NCBI RefSeq assembly: GCF_903181435.1
Contig: NZ_CAEUHO010000001.1
Coordinates: 620,001 to 684,000, forward strand
Reading direction: 5' to 3'
DNA: 64,000 nucleotides
Source: Bacteroides acidifaciens
GTDB lineage: Bacteria > Bacteroidota > Bacteroidia > Bacteroidales > Bacteroidaceae
The first letter of the stretch is position 1, and each line of letters begins with the position of its first letter. Positions 46,981 to 55,877 of the stretch are shown here, piece by piece. The notes below the pieces were generated by a model that was given only the letters and a program-made list of their open reading frames with translations, made no database searches and was not told the DNA's origin. The translations under genes and the position numbers were made by a program.

Positions 46981-49185
46981 CTAGATTAAATCCAGCATCA
47001 AAGGAATATCCTCTTCTCGAACACCCTGTTTGAGGAGAGATTCCTCATCTTTATGAAACATTTCAAGGAATCGTTCCCGGTTTCCACTGGCTGTAATCGC
47101 TTTTCCGTAAAAAACTGCCGCCTTCTGAACATCTCCCATCACCCAGGCAACATGTCCGGCGTTCATATAGTCGATAGCCAATGGTTTCTGTTCGATGATT
47201 TTCTCGTAATACTTCATCGCCTGCTCGTATTTCAGGCTGATGAATGAACACCATCCGATGCCACGCCATGCTTTTACGCAATTACTTTCGATGAAATCCA
47301 GTTTGAAGAAATAATTCAGCGCTTCTTCATATTGTCCCATTTCAGCCAGGCAGCTACCGATATAGAAAGTTACATTCACATCTTCGGGCGCAACTTCTTC
47401 CACTTTTTTATAATACGTAAGGGCTGCCTGATAATTCCTGTTCAACCGATAGCAAATAGCCAGATGGCGATTATTCCAGATATTGTCCGGTTTCAGCGTA
47501 TCGGCTTTCAGATAGGCCTTGACAGCTTCTGCGTATTTCTTTCTTTTCTGTAATGCATACCCGAACTTTTGATAATACTCTGCACTTTCCTCATCAAATT
47601 CACCGATAGTCTCTAACTCCTCAAAAATCTCGATAGCCTCGTCCCAGCGTTCCTTTGATAAATAGAAATCAGCAATAGGGAATAATACATCTTCCCAAAA
47701 CAACACATTGTCGAGCGCAGGGACATGATGGAGATCGAGCTTTTCTTTAAAAATATCCCTGAATTCCTGACGGCGTACACTGAGCTTGAAGAAACGGTAA
47801 AGGTCATGCAGGTACTGGTTGCTAACCGTTCCCGGGCGTTCATTGAACCGTTTCATTGTTTCAGCATTCGATTTTTCCGCCAATTCGGCCACCTGCTGTT
47901 CGTTGAGCTGGCTCAACATCATATCCTGCTGTGCCTGTGGTAATTGGTGGATGGTGAAGAATAACGAATACTTGTCGCTATTGCTGAAAAATCCCGACTG
48001 AAGAATCAAGTCCAATAAACTGCTTCCCTGATTTCCTACCTTTTTCAGCGATTTTAGCACATTAGACTGCTGCTTGCTGAATGGATAAAACCAGTTTTGT
48101 ACTTCGCGGAAGAACGGATAATTCTTCAAAGCGGCAAACGTGCTCATATATACATCGGCTCCTTCCAACTGGAGTTCGTTCATTTCACGCAATTTATCTC
48201 CCAATCCCGACTTCTCGAAAGCATCTTCCCAGTCCGGATTCTTATCGTCATTCTCTTCGTCGTTTTCTTCAAAACCGAACCTCATATTCTTCATCGAAGA
48301 AACATTTTTCAGCATTTCGGGAATAATCTCTTCCCGCATCTTCTTGTCGATTTTCTCCGTCTCCTGACACAACAACATCTGACGGTAAATACGTGCGACG
48401 TCATCAACAAAAGAAGGAATTTCTTCCATGAGATCCACCCGCTTGATAAGTTCCGGGTAGAAAGTGAGCCGATTTCTGTAAATGTGGAAGATAATCATTG
48501 CACCTACCAACGCCCGTTGGTTGACGTTGACATCCGGATGACGGTATGCGTCGAGTAGCCACATGATTTTCCGTAAGTCGAAACACTCCATTAGACTCAA
48601 CGTGACAGCACTGACGAACAAGCATAAATCATCTCCCGGAAGTAATTCGGATACCAGCATAGCTTGGGCTTCTTCTTCATCCTGCGGATTCCATGCACTG
48701 TTTGTCCAAGTTCTTATGAACATAAATTTGAGTGTATCTTCATGTCGTTTCAAGACTCCATCCATCTTTTCGTCAGACAGCAATCCGCTGACTGCCAAGT
48801 CGTCATTAAAAGACTCCAATATATGCAGTATCGTCTTAATGCCATAATCCGACAATTCCGGTGACACGGGAGTGCGGCGCACTTCATGATAATATCTTGA
48901 AGAAGCGTTATCCAGCATGAGCAACCGCGATTGGTCGGCGATTCCCCATGTGTCCGCCACCATTTTCTGATACAGGTTCCATCGCTCTGGGTCGTTTGCG
49001 CCTTGTCTCATATAGTCCAGCATGTACTTGTATGAGGTCTGCAATTGTTCCAGACGGGTACGTAAATCCCAGTCAGGACACTGCCAAAGCAAGGATTCCA
49101 GTTGCATCAAGGCTTCCTTGAGCCTTTTGTCCTCAAGCAAGGTGCGTATATATGCGTATTGGTCATTAATTGTTTTTTCGTTCAT
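46981..49185 (-). CDS. Large cytoplasmic TPR-repeat protein
   Basis: 734 residues with no signal peptide. The first ~480 residues are helical and unlike any family I can name. The C-terminal ~220 residues are a run of tetratricopeptide repeats: DEAIEIFEELETIGEF, AEAVKAYLKADTLKPDNIW, QAALTYYKKVEEVAPEDV, YEEALNYFFKLDFI and YEQAMKYYEKIIEQKPLA. TPRs act as protein-binding scaffolds. Its ATG overlaps the stop of the decayed DUF418 gene (ATGA, 49182-49185), so it was once translationally coupled to it. Confidence 0.8.
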   Translation of the reverse strand: MNEKTINDQYAYIRTLLEDKRLKEALMQLESLLWQCPDWDLRTRLEQLQTSYKYMLDYMRQGANDPERWNLYQKMVADTWGIADQSRLLMLDNASSRYYHEVRRTPVSPELSDYGIKTILHILESFNDDLAVSGLLSDEKMDGVLKRHEDTLKFMFIRTWTNSAWNPQDEEEAQAMLVSELLPGDDLCLFVSAVTLSLMECFDLRKIMWLLDAYRHPDVNVNQRALVGAMIIFHIYRNRLTFYPELIKRVDLMEEIPSFVDDVARIYRQMLLCQETEKIDKKMREEIIPEMLKNVSSMKNMRFGFEENDEENDDKNPDWEDAFEKSGLGDKLREMNELQLEGADVYMSTFAALKNYPFFREVQNWFYPFSKQQSNVLKSLKKVGNQGSSLLDLILQSGFFSNSDKYSLFFTIHQLPQAQQDMMLSQLNEQQVAELAEKSNAETMKRFNERPGTVSNQYLHDLYRFFKLSVRRQEFRDIFKEKLDLHHVPALDNVLFWEDVLFPIADFYLSKERWDEAIEIFEELETIGEFDEESAEYYQKFGYALQKRKKYAEAVKAYLKADTLKPDNIWNNRHLAICYRLNRNYQAALTYYKKVEEVAPEDVNVTFYIGSCLAEMGQYEEALNYFFKLDFIESNCVKAWRGIGWCSFISLKYEQAMKYYEKIIEQKPLAIDYMNAGHVAWVMGDVQKAAVFYGKAITASGNRERFLEMFHKDEESLLKQGVREEDIPLMLDLI

Positions 49186-49569
49186 TGTGATTTAATTTTT
49201 AATTTTTTTCCAATCCAGGTCAGGCGTTTCCAAAGACCTTCAAAAGGACCGTGTTTATGATGACGGAGCCACCACGAACAGAATGCCATTTGTAATAGAA
49301 CAAAAAGGATGCCAAAAAGGAAACTGTATGTAATTCCTAAATACCGTCCCAGTTCGAACCCCCAATGATAGAACAAAAGAGAACCGAAAATTGATTGCCC
49401 TCTCCAAATGGCTTGGTCGGTGAAGTTCATCCATTCAAAAGGGACCTCTTTCGGGAAAGAGTAGAAATTGAAATGTTCGATACTGTGCAAGAGAATAATG
49501 CCCAGCTAATCCTCTCAATACGTCGGCAACGTCAACTCGGGCATTGGGTTCAGCGATTTTGTGTTCCAT
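49182..49569 (-). pseudogene. Decayed DUF418 membrane protein gene
   Basis: From the ATG at 49569 the start MEHKIAEPNARVDVADVLRG is the usual N-terminus of DUF418 proteins. After LRGLA the frame is lost near 49498-49506. In the next frame GIILLHSIEHFNFYSFP continues it. After FTDQAIW (about 49400-49412) the sequence jumps to RGQSIFGSLLFYHWGFELGR, which belongs to the C-terminal DUF418 region. The family is usually near 400 residues, so most of the membrane core is missing. One frameshift plus one large internal deletion makes this a clear relic. The frame also extends 26 codons upstream to 49647 (INLAGYAQLGYT), reminiscent of a porin start, but I do not trust that. Confidence 0.85.
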
Positions 49570-49687
49570 GATTTCTTTTGTATATCCGAGTTGTGCATAT
49601 CCTGCAAGGTTGATACGCTCTTTCAGTTGGAGAAGTGTTTTTCGCATGAAGTAGTTGTTATTTGATTATGGTTGATACTTATCGAAC

Positions 49688-49719
49688 AAGGGCAACTCTT
49701 TTCACAAAGAATTGCCCTT
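49688..49719. terminator. Hairpin downstream of pgk
   Basis: AAGGGCAA (49688-49695) pairs with TTGCCCTT (49712-49719), with a second TCTT/AAGA pairing inside. It follows pgk, but the T-rich flank is on the plus strand, so direction is uncertain. Confidence 0.5.
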
Positions 49720-49754
49720 TTATTTTTAACCTTGTAAAAATTAGCTATAAATTC

Positions 49755-51014
49755 TTATTCTTGAATAGCAGCGATACCCGGAAGAATTTTTCCTTCGATT
49801 GCTTCAAGCAATGCGCCGCCGCCAGTTGAAACATAAGATACACCGCTAGCCAGACCGAACTTGTTAACACAAGCTACAGAGTCGCCACCACCAACGAGTG
49901 AGAATGCGCCATTCTTAGTTGCTTCAACGATAGCTTCACCTACTGCACGTGAACCGTGAGTGAAGTTTTCAAATTCGAATACGCCTGTAGGACCGTTCCA
50001 AAGAATAGTCTTTGATTCTTTGATAACGTTAGCGAATATTTCTTCAGTCTTCGGGCCGATGTCAAGACCTTCCCATCCGTCAGGAATTTCGTCAACCGGA
50101 CAGAATTTAGTATTTGCATCGTTAGAGAAAGCGTCAGCGATTTTAGCGTCAACAGCCAAAACAAGGTTTACACCTTTTTCTTTAGCTTTCTTGATCAAGT
50201 CCAAAGCCAGGTCGAGTTTGTCGTCCTCACAGATAGAGATACCGATCTTGCCGCCCATTGCTTTAGTAAATGTATAAGTCATACCACCTGCGATAATCAG
50301 GTTGTCTACCTTGTTCAGCAGGTTTTCGATGATTTCGATTTTAGAAGAAACCTTAGAGCCACCCATGATAGCAGTGAACGGACGTTTGATGTCGTTCAAA
50401 ACTTTATCGACAGCTTTCACTTCTTTTTCCATCAGGTAACCGAACATTTTGTTGTCAGTATCGAAATATTTAGCGATCAATGCCGTAGAAGCATGAGCAC
50501 GGTGAGCAGTACCGAATGCGTCGTTTACGTAGCAGTCAGCGTAAGAAGCCAATTTCTTGGTAAATTCTTTCTGGCTTTCTTTTACAGCTTTCTTAGCAGC
50601 AGCTTTTTCTTCATCTGTTGCGTCTTCTGCCAAACCTCTCGGTTTGCCTTCTTCTTCAGCATAGAAGCGAAGGTTTTCGAGCAACAGGACTTCGCCCGGT
50701 TGCAGAGCAGCAGCTTTTACAGCAGCTTCTTCGCCCATGCAGTCGTTAGCGAACTGAACTTCAACGCCCAGCAATTCAGACAGGTGCTTGATGATATGTT
50801 TCAAAGAGAACTTATCGGCAACGCCTTTCGGACGGCCCAGGTGAGAGCCAATGATGATGCTACCACCGTCTGCCAGGATCTTCTTCAAAGTAGGAAGAGC
50901 CGCACGCATACGAGTGTCATCTGTAATGTTGAAGTTTTCGTCCAGGGGTACATTGAAGTCCACGCGAACAAATGCCTTTTTACCGGCAAAATTGAATTTG
51001 TCAATTGTCTGCAT
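49755..51014 (-). CDS. pgk: Phosphoglycerate kinase
   Basis: Makes ATP from 1,3-bisphosphoglycerate in glycolysis. 419 residues, two domains. The start [19 protein letters not shown] is the PGK signature, with [15 protein letters not shown] and GSHLGRPKG close behind. ATP-site sequences [20 protein letters not shown] and [13 protein letters not shown] are in the C-terminal half. A short Glu/Lys/Ala-rich insert ([15 protein letters not shown]) lies around 130-150. Codons are highly biased, as in fba. TAACTTTG promoter box 54 bases upstream. Confidence 0.97.
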   Translation of the reverse strand: MQTIDKFNFAGKKAFVRVDFNVPLDENFNITDDTRMRAALPTLKKILADGGSIIIGSHLGRPKGVADKFSLKHIIKHLSELLGVEVQFANDCMGEEAAVKAAALQPGEVLLLENLRFYAEEEGKPRGLAEDATDEEKAAAKKAVKESQKEFTKKLASYADCYVNDAFGTAHRAHASTALIAKYFDTDNKMFGYLMEKEVKAVDKVLNDIKRPFTAIMGGSKVSSKIEIIENLLNKVDNLIIAGGMTYTFTKAMGGKIGISICEDDKLDLALDLIKKAKEKGVNLVLAVDAKIADAFSNDANTKFCPVDEIPDGWEGLDIGPKTEEIFANVIKESKTILWNGPTGVFEFENFTHGSRAVGEAIVEATKNGAFSLVGGGDSVACVNKFGLASGVSYVSTGGGALLEAIEGKILPGIAAIQE

Positions 51015-51067
51015 AATACTCTATTTTTATTTAAAAGTGTTTTAAAATTCTTCTTTTAGAACGACCG

Positions 51068-51075
51068 CAAAGTTA
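51068..51075 (-). promoter_or_regulatory. Bacteroides -7 box for pgk
   Basis: TAACTTTG on the minus strand, 54 bases before the pgk start at 51014. Confidence 0.5.
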
Positions 51076-51106
51076 CTATTTATTTCGGTTCCCTGCTATT
51101 AAATCG

Positions 51107-51784
51107 TTATTTATTCTTGCCTTTTGATGCCTCTTTTGTAACTTTATACGTGTTACAGAAATATTTGCACATCATTTGCAAACCACAGGTGTCACATTTT
51201 GGAGTACGCGCCTGACAAACATAACGACCGTGCAGGATGAGCCAGTGATGAGCAATCGGTACAAGTTTTTCCGGGATATTCTTCATCAGCTCCTTTTCTA
51301 CACTGAACGGGGTCGTGCAACTGTCCGGCACTAGTCCGAGACGGTGGCTGACACGGAATACATGTGTATCTACTGCCATTGCCGCCTTGTTGAATACTAC
51401 GGACTGAATGACATTCGCCGTCTTCCTTCCCACACCGGGCAGCTTTATCAAATCATCCATATTGTCCGGCACCTGGCTATTAAAGTCATTTACCAGCATC
51501 TTTGCCATGCCGACCAGATGTTTCGCCTTATTATTCGGATAAGACACACTCCGTATATATTCAAAAACTACTTCCGGAGTAGTGGCAGCCAATGCTTCCG
51601 GTGTCGGAAAATCCCTGTACAAAGGCGGAGTGATCATATTCACCCGCTTATCCGTACATTGTGCGGAAAGGATTACGGCTATCAGTAATTCATACGGATT
51701 GTTGTAATGTAATTCAGTTTCTGCCACAGGCACGTTTTCCTGAAACCAGGCGATTACTTTCTCATAACGTTCTTTTTTTCTCAT
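51107..51784 (-). CDS. nth: Endonuclease III
   Basis: A DNA glycosylase/AP lyase that removes oxidised pyrimidines. 225 residues. The helix-hairpin-helix LPGVGRKTANVI carries the catalytic Lys121, and Asp139 lies in AVDTHVFRVSHRL. The 4Fe-4S cluster cysteines show exact C-X6-C-X2-C-X5-C spacing near the C-terminus (CQARTPKCDTCGLQMMC). Its ATG overlaps the stop of the MFS gene (ATGA), so the two form an operon. Confidence 0.96.
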   Translation of the reverse strand: MRKKERYEKVIAWFQENVPVAETELHYNNPYELLIAVILSAQCTDKRVNMITPPLYRDFPTPEALAATTPEVVFEYIRSVSYPNNKAKHLVGMAKMLVNDFNSQVPDNMDDLIKLPGVGRKTANVIQSVVFNKAAMAVDTHVFRVSHRLGLVPDSCTTPFSVEKELMKNIPEKLVPIAHHWLILHGRYVCQARTPKCDTCGLQMMCKYFCNTYKVTKEASKGKNK

Positions 51785-52980
51785 CGTAGTTTGTTTTTAT
51801 GATAATGAGGCGTTACTTTGATTCTGAAATAGGTAGCGGAAACCACCGTCAGGCAGGCTCCAAAAAGATAGGCTTTGTCAAACGTACTGATTTCTGCAAT
51901 ATATCCCCCGGTCAGCATCCCGATACCGATTCCCACATCCCAAGAGGTAAGATAGGTCGAAGTCGCCGTACCCCGTTGATTGTTAGGAGCGAGATTCACA
52001 AACAACGTATTGAATGCCGGAAACATAATCCCGAACCCGACACCCATCAGCAATGCGATGCCGAAAAACAAGACCGTGCATACGGTATCATTCCACTTAA
52101 TCAGATACACGCATCCCGAAAGCAGAAAAAAGCTGAACACAACGAGATACAATCCGGCAGCTATCACCTGCGTTATTTTTCCCCGGTCTACCAATTTGCC
52201 CGAGAATATCCGTGAGATAGCCATACCGACCGCCATAAAAGTGAAGAAGAATCCCGTCTGTGCATGGATACCTATCTCGTGGGCATACATAGCTACATAA
52301 TTGGTCGTCATCCCGTAAGGGATAGAAAGCAGCAGTAAGCTAAGTCCCGCAGGCATCCCTTTCAATAGGATAAAGCGGTCGAGCGAAATCGGTTCCCTTT
52401 TTACAGGAGGCTTATAAGGCGTTTTTATCAGGCTTGCACATAGAAAACCTAAGATGCAAGAACCGAACGCATAGCAGAATATCGTAGCAAAAGAAACTCC
52501 CGCATCATGCAGAAACAACCCGAACATCGGCCCGATGGACATCGCCGTATTGTTCGTAAGCCCGTAATAACCTAATCCTTCCCCTCTGCGTGAAGAAGGC
52601 ATAATGTCGATTACCACCGTATTTCCGCCTACCGTGACCATCCCGAAAGAGACACCGTGAATGATTCGAAATATAATAAATAAGGTAAGCGAACCGGCAA
52701 TAAGATACCCCCCGAACATCATCATAAAAATGAAGTAAGCGAAAAGATAGAGAGGTTTACGGGCAAAAGTATCAAGCAGATAACCGGAAAACGGACGGAT
52801 GCAAAGCGCCGCCACTGTATAGCAGGAAAGCACAATGCCGATAGTTGAATTTCCGGCTTCGAAAAATTCGGATAAGTAGAATGGCAAAACAGGAATCAAC
52901 AACCAAAAACCAAAGTAAAGCAGGAAGTTGGCTGCTAAGATGAAACAATAACTGGGAGTAATGAGTCTATCCTTTGCCAT
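51781..52980 (-). CDS. Major facilitator superfamily transporter
   Basis: 399 residues with about 12 membrane helices. RPFSGYLLDTFARKPLYLFA, between helices 2 and 3, is the MFS loop motif, and GVSFGMVTVGGNTVVIDIMP follows. The symmetric second-half loop is SRIFSGKLVDRGK. The substrate is unknown; the loop pattern resembles drug-efflux MFS proteins. First gene of a two-gene operon with nth. Upstream (52981-53121) are only TTTACGATT-type repeats. Confidence 0.88.
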   Translation of the reverse strand: MAKDRLITPSYCFILAANFLLYFGFWLLIPVLPFYLSEFFEAGNSTIGIVLSCYTVAALCIRPFSGYLLDTFARKPLYLFAYFIFMMMFGGYLIAGSLTLFIIFRIIHGVSFGMVTVGGNTVVIDIMPSSRRGEGLGYYGLTNNTAMSIGPMFGLFLHDAGVSFATIFCYAFGSCILGFLCASLIKTPYKPPVKREPISLDRFILLKGMPAGLSLLLLSIPYGMTTNYVAMYAHEIGIHAQTGFFFTFMAVGMAISRIFSGKLVDRGKITQVIAAGLYLVVFSFFLLSGCVYLIKWNDTVCTVLFFGIALLMGVGFGIMFPAFNTLFVNLAPNNQRGTATSTYLTSWDVGIGIGMLTGGYIAEISTFDKAYLFGACLTVVSATYFRIKVTPHYHKNKLR

Positions 52981-52984
52981 GGGA

Positions 52985-53121
52985 ATTATTTACGATTAGA
53001 CGATTTACTATTTACGATTGGGAGTGCCCATTCGGATAGTGAAAATATAGAGTGATTGAAAATTTACGATTTACGAGAGACGCTACCATCAATCGTAAAT
53101 CGTAAATTGTCCAATCGTAAA
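52985..53121. repeat. TTTACGATT-type repeats between pheS and the MFS gene
   Basis: Copies of ATTTACGATT occur near 52988 and 53010. An inverted pair AATTTACGATTTACGA (~53061-53076) with TCGTAAATCGTAAATT (~53093-53108) forms a 16-bp stem. The unit matches the purL leader (17800-17836) and the stretch before maf (46310-46335). Confidence 0.6.
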
Positions 53122-54141
53122 TTAGTATGCCGCTTCGAATTCTTTTAGGAAGCGTGTATCGTTTTCGGAGAACATACGAAGGTCTTTCACCTGGTATTTC
53201 AGGTTCGTGATACGCTCGATACCCATGCCGAGGGCATAACCGCTGTACACTTTGCTGTCGATACCGTTGGCTTCGAGCACGTTCGGGTCTACCATGCCGC
53301 AACCGAGGATTTCCACCCAACCAGTGTGCTTGCAGAACGGGCAACCTTTGCCGCCGCAGATATTACAACTGATATCCATTTCGGCGCTGGGCTCGGTGAA
53401 CGGGAAGTAGGAAGGACGCAAACGGATCTTCGTATCCGCACCGAACATTTCCTTGGCGAACAGCAGCAATACCTGCTTCAAATCCGTGAATGATACATCT
53501 TTGTCTACGTACAACGCTTCTACCTGATGGAAGAAACAGTGTGCACGGTAGCTGATAGCTTCGTTGCGATATACACGTCCCGGACAGATGATGCGGATAG
53601 GCGGTTGTGAAACTTCCATCACACGGCTCTGTACGGAAGAAGTATGCGTACGCAATACTACGTCCGGGTGAGCTTCGATAAAGAAAGTATCCTGCATATC
53701 GCGTGCCGGATGGTCTTCCGCAAAGTTCAGTGCCGAGAATACATGCCAGTCATCTTCAATCTCAGGGCCTTCAGCGATGCTGAATCCCAGACGGGCGAAA
53801 ATATCAATGATTTCGTTCTTTACAATGGTAAGTGGGTGGCGTGTACCCAGTTCCACGGGATAAGCCGAACGCGTCAAATCCAGTCCGTCGCAACCGTTGT
53901 CCTGGCTTTCAAACTGCTCTTTCAGCGCGTTGATTTTCTCCTGCGCTTTGGTCTTCAGTTCGTTCAGTCTCATGCCGACTTCCTTTTTCTGTTCGACGGC
54001 TACATTACGGAAATCCGCCATTAAGTCGTTAATGGCTCCCTTCTTGCTAAGGTATTTGATGCGGAGAGCTTCGAGTTCTTCGGCATTGGAGGCGTGCAAG
54101 GCTTCCACCTCTTTCAGAAGTTGTTCAATCTTAGCTATCAT
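53122..54141 (-). CDS. pheS: Phenylalanyl-tRNA synthetase alpha chain
   Basis: 339 residues. An N-terminal coiled coil (MIAKIEQLLKEVEALHASNA) is followed by the class II catalytic core. RTHTSSVQSRVM and CFFHQVEALYVDKDVSF lie around motif 2, a zinc-like CNICGGKGCPFC is inserted, and motif 3 is YALGMGIERITNLKY. It charges tRNA-Phe together with PheT, whose gene is not adjacent, which is common in this group. Promoter box TATCTTTG 43 bases upstream. Confidence 0.96.
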   Translation of the reverse strand: MIAKIEQLLKEVEALHASNAEELEALRIKYLSKKGAINDLMADFRNVAVEQKKEVGMRLNELKTKAQEKINALKEQFESQDNGCDGLDLTRSAYPVELGTRHPLTIVKNEIIDIFARLGFSIAEGPEIEDDWHVFSALNFAEDHPARDMQDTFFIEAHPDVVLRTHTSSVQSRVMEVSQPPIRIICPGRVYRNEAISYRAHCFFHQVEALYVDKDVSFTDLKQVLLLFAKEMFGADTKIRLRPSYFPFTEPSAEMDISCNICGGKGCPFCKHTGWVEILGCGMVDPNVLEANGIDSKVYSGYALGMGIERITNLKYQVKDLRMFSENDTRFLKEFEAAY

Positions 54142-54183
54142 ATTCTTGATATATTGTTATTCAGTTTCTTAGTAAAAACCTTG

Positions 54184-54191
54184 CAAAGATA
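54184..54191 (-). promoter_or_regulatory. Bacteroides -7 box for pheS
   Basis: TATCTTTG on the minus strand, 43 bases before the pheS start. I saw no T-box or Phe-rich leader peptide. Confidence 0.5.
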
Positions 54192-54242
54192 TAATATTTA
54201 TTTCAGTTGGTGAAATCTATATAGACGTTTTTATAGGGCGGT

Positions 54243-55850
54243 TCATTTTAGGTTCGGATTTAGGATGGCATCCTCGTAGGGATAGGGAACATACATCTTG
54301 CTGTCGTCCCACGTGCCCGTGACGGGTACTATTTCCTTTCTTTTCACTCCAGGAGCCACTTCGATTTCCGGGTTTTCCTTGCGATATTCAAAATGGTCTT
54401 TGTACCGGTACATTCTGAACATATCCCTTGCCCGGCTTGCAATGCCGCCCCAGTAATATCCTGCCATTTCCCAACCATGCTCGTTGTAGGCAGCTTCCGC
54501 CAGTTCTTCGGGGCTCATGGTTGCCTTGTATATATCGGATTCTTCGCCATCAGCCCTATTGCGTACCTTATTTAATACTTCGACGGCTTTTGCGTTCATT
54601 TGTCCCGAACGTCCTGTCGCTTCGGCATACCAGCAATATACCTGCGAAAGCCGTATCAATTGGAATGTCTTTTCGCCTGCCGCATTGACCAGGCTGGGAT
54701 TTGTATAATCAAATTCCGTTCCGCGCACGGCTCCTTCCACAGTCTTCATGAAAACGGGAGCGACTACTTCGCGAGAAGGGGGATTGGTGTCATACCACCA
54801 GTCGTGCAGTTCGCCGTCGTTCAGCATGATTTTTGGGAAATAAGTGGCATCTTTGCGCGGGCCTTCCGGAAACTCCTTCCAAAATTTGATTTCCCCGTTT
54901 GTGTCACCCCATCCGCCTTGTTTCATATCCTGAAGAAAATCCGTCAAGGGGGCTGCCTGGTTAGTCTGATCCCTGTTGTAATAGATACCCAACAGGAGTT
55001 CCGTATTCTTATTGTTGTATTCCCATGAATATACTTTGCTGTATTCGTCCAACAGTTTATAGTCATAAGTGCCGTTCTCCGTGCCGTCAATAACTTCTTT
55101 TGCTTTGCTGGCGGCCAGTTCATAATATTCTGTACCCTTGTTGAGCGGCCATCCCGCCATACACATATAAACATAAGCCATCGTTGCTTTCACGGCTGCC
55201 CGGCTTACGGCGATATTGAATCCGTTTCTTGCATAAGGCTCTTTGGTGTACTTTATGGGGCAGTCGGTTTCTGCAATTTTCAAGTCGGATATGATCAGTT
55301 CATACACTTCCTCTTCCGTTTTCAGCGGAGCATTGTAATTGATTTCCTCTTCCAGCATGATAGGCACTTTTCCCCACGTTGTCACCAGATAGAAATAAGA
55401 ATAAGCTCTCCAATAACGCGCCTGTCCGATGGCTGCCTTGATTTCGTCATCCGACACGTCGGGAGTGCGTCCGGCATTGTTTATGATAAAGTTGGCTGCC
55501 TTGATAACTTTGAAACGCTGTTCCCACATGCTGGACAACCATGAGTTGTTATCCTTTACATCAAACTGGTCATGTTCCCTAAGAGGCTGCTTGTTGCTGG
55601 AAGGGTGGGTGGAAATATCATCGCCGACCAGAAAGTTTGTGCCGCAAAGGTTGTTGCTGGCTTGCGAACCTGCTATCACAGAATACAATGCTGTCAGTGA
55701 AGCGTCGAGGTCTTCTTTATTGCTGAAGAAGTTTTCTGAAGTCAACTGCCCTTTAGGGTCTTCTGTCAGGAAGTCGTTGCACGACGTCAGGTATAAGCCT
55801 GCGAAAACGAATGGTAATGTCCTTCTTATATATTTATATGCTGTTTTCAT
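54243..55850 (-). CDS. SusD/RagB-family outer-membrane nutrient-binding lipoprotein
   Basis: 535 residues. The signal peptide ends with lipobox LTSCN (Cys about 24), followed by DFLTEDP, the typical SusD start. The TPR-like scaffold shows in GQARYWRAYSYFYLVTTWGK and ISRAAVKATMAYVYMCMAG-type helices, and PYPYEDAILNPNLK near the end is the usual SusD C-terminus. It sits on the cell surface as the lid over its SusC partner, encoded 27 bases upstream. The ligand is unknown. No enzyme genes are adjacent. Confidence 0.94.
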   Translation of the reverse strand: MKTAYKYIRRTLPFVFAGLYLTSCNDFLTEDPKGQLTSENFFSNKEDLDASLTALYSVIAGSQASNNLCGTNFLVGDDISTHPSSNKQPLREHDQFDVKDNNSWLSSMWEQRFKVIKAANFIINNAGRTPDVSDDEIKAAIGQARYWRAYSYFYLVTTWGKVPIMLEEEINYNAPLKTEEEVYELIISDLKIAETDCPIKYTKEPYARNGFNIAVSRAAVKATMAYVYMCMAGWPLNKGTEYYELAASKAKEVIDGTENGTYDYKLLDEYSKVYSWEYNNKNTELLLGIYYNRDQTNQAAPLTDFLQDMKQGGWGDTNGEIKFWKEFPEGPRKDATYFPKIMLNDGELHDWWYDTNPPSREVVAPVFMKTVEGAVRGTEFDYTNPSLVNAAGEKTFQLIRLSQVYCWYAEATGRSGQMNAKAVEVLNKVRNRADGEESDIYKATMSPEELAEAAYNEHGWEMAGYYWGGIASRARDMFRMYRYKDHFEYRKENPEIEVAPGVKRKEIVPVTGTWDDSKMYVPYPYEDAILNPNLK

Positions 55851-55877
55851 CTTATTCTTTTTTTATAGGTTCAATGG

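Noticed and set aside
54142..54242. T-box or attenuator before pheS
   Set aside because: Too short, and no Phe-codon run or T-box motif; a plain promoter box is enough.
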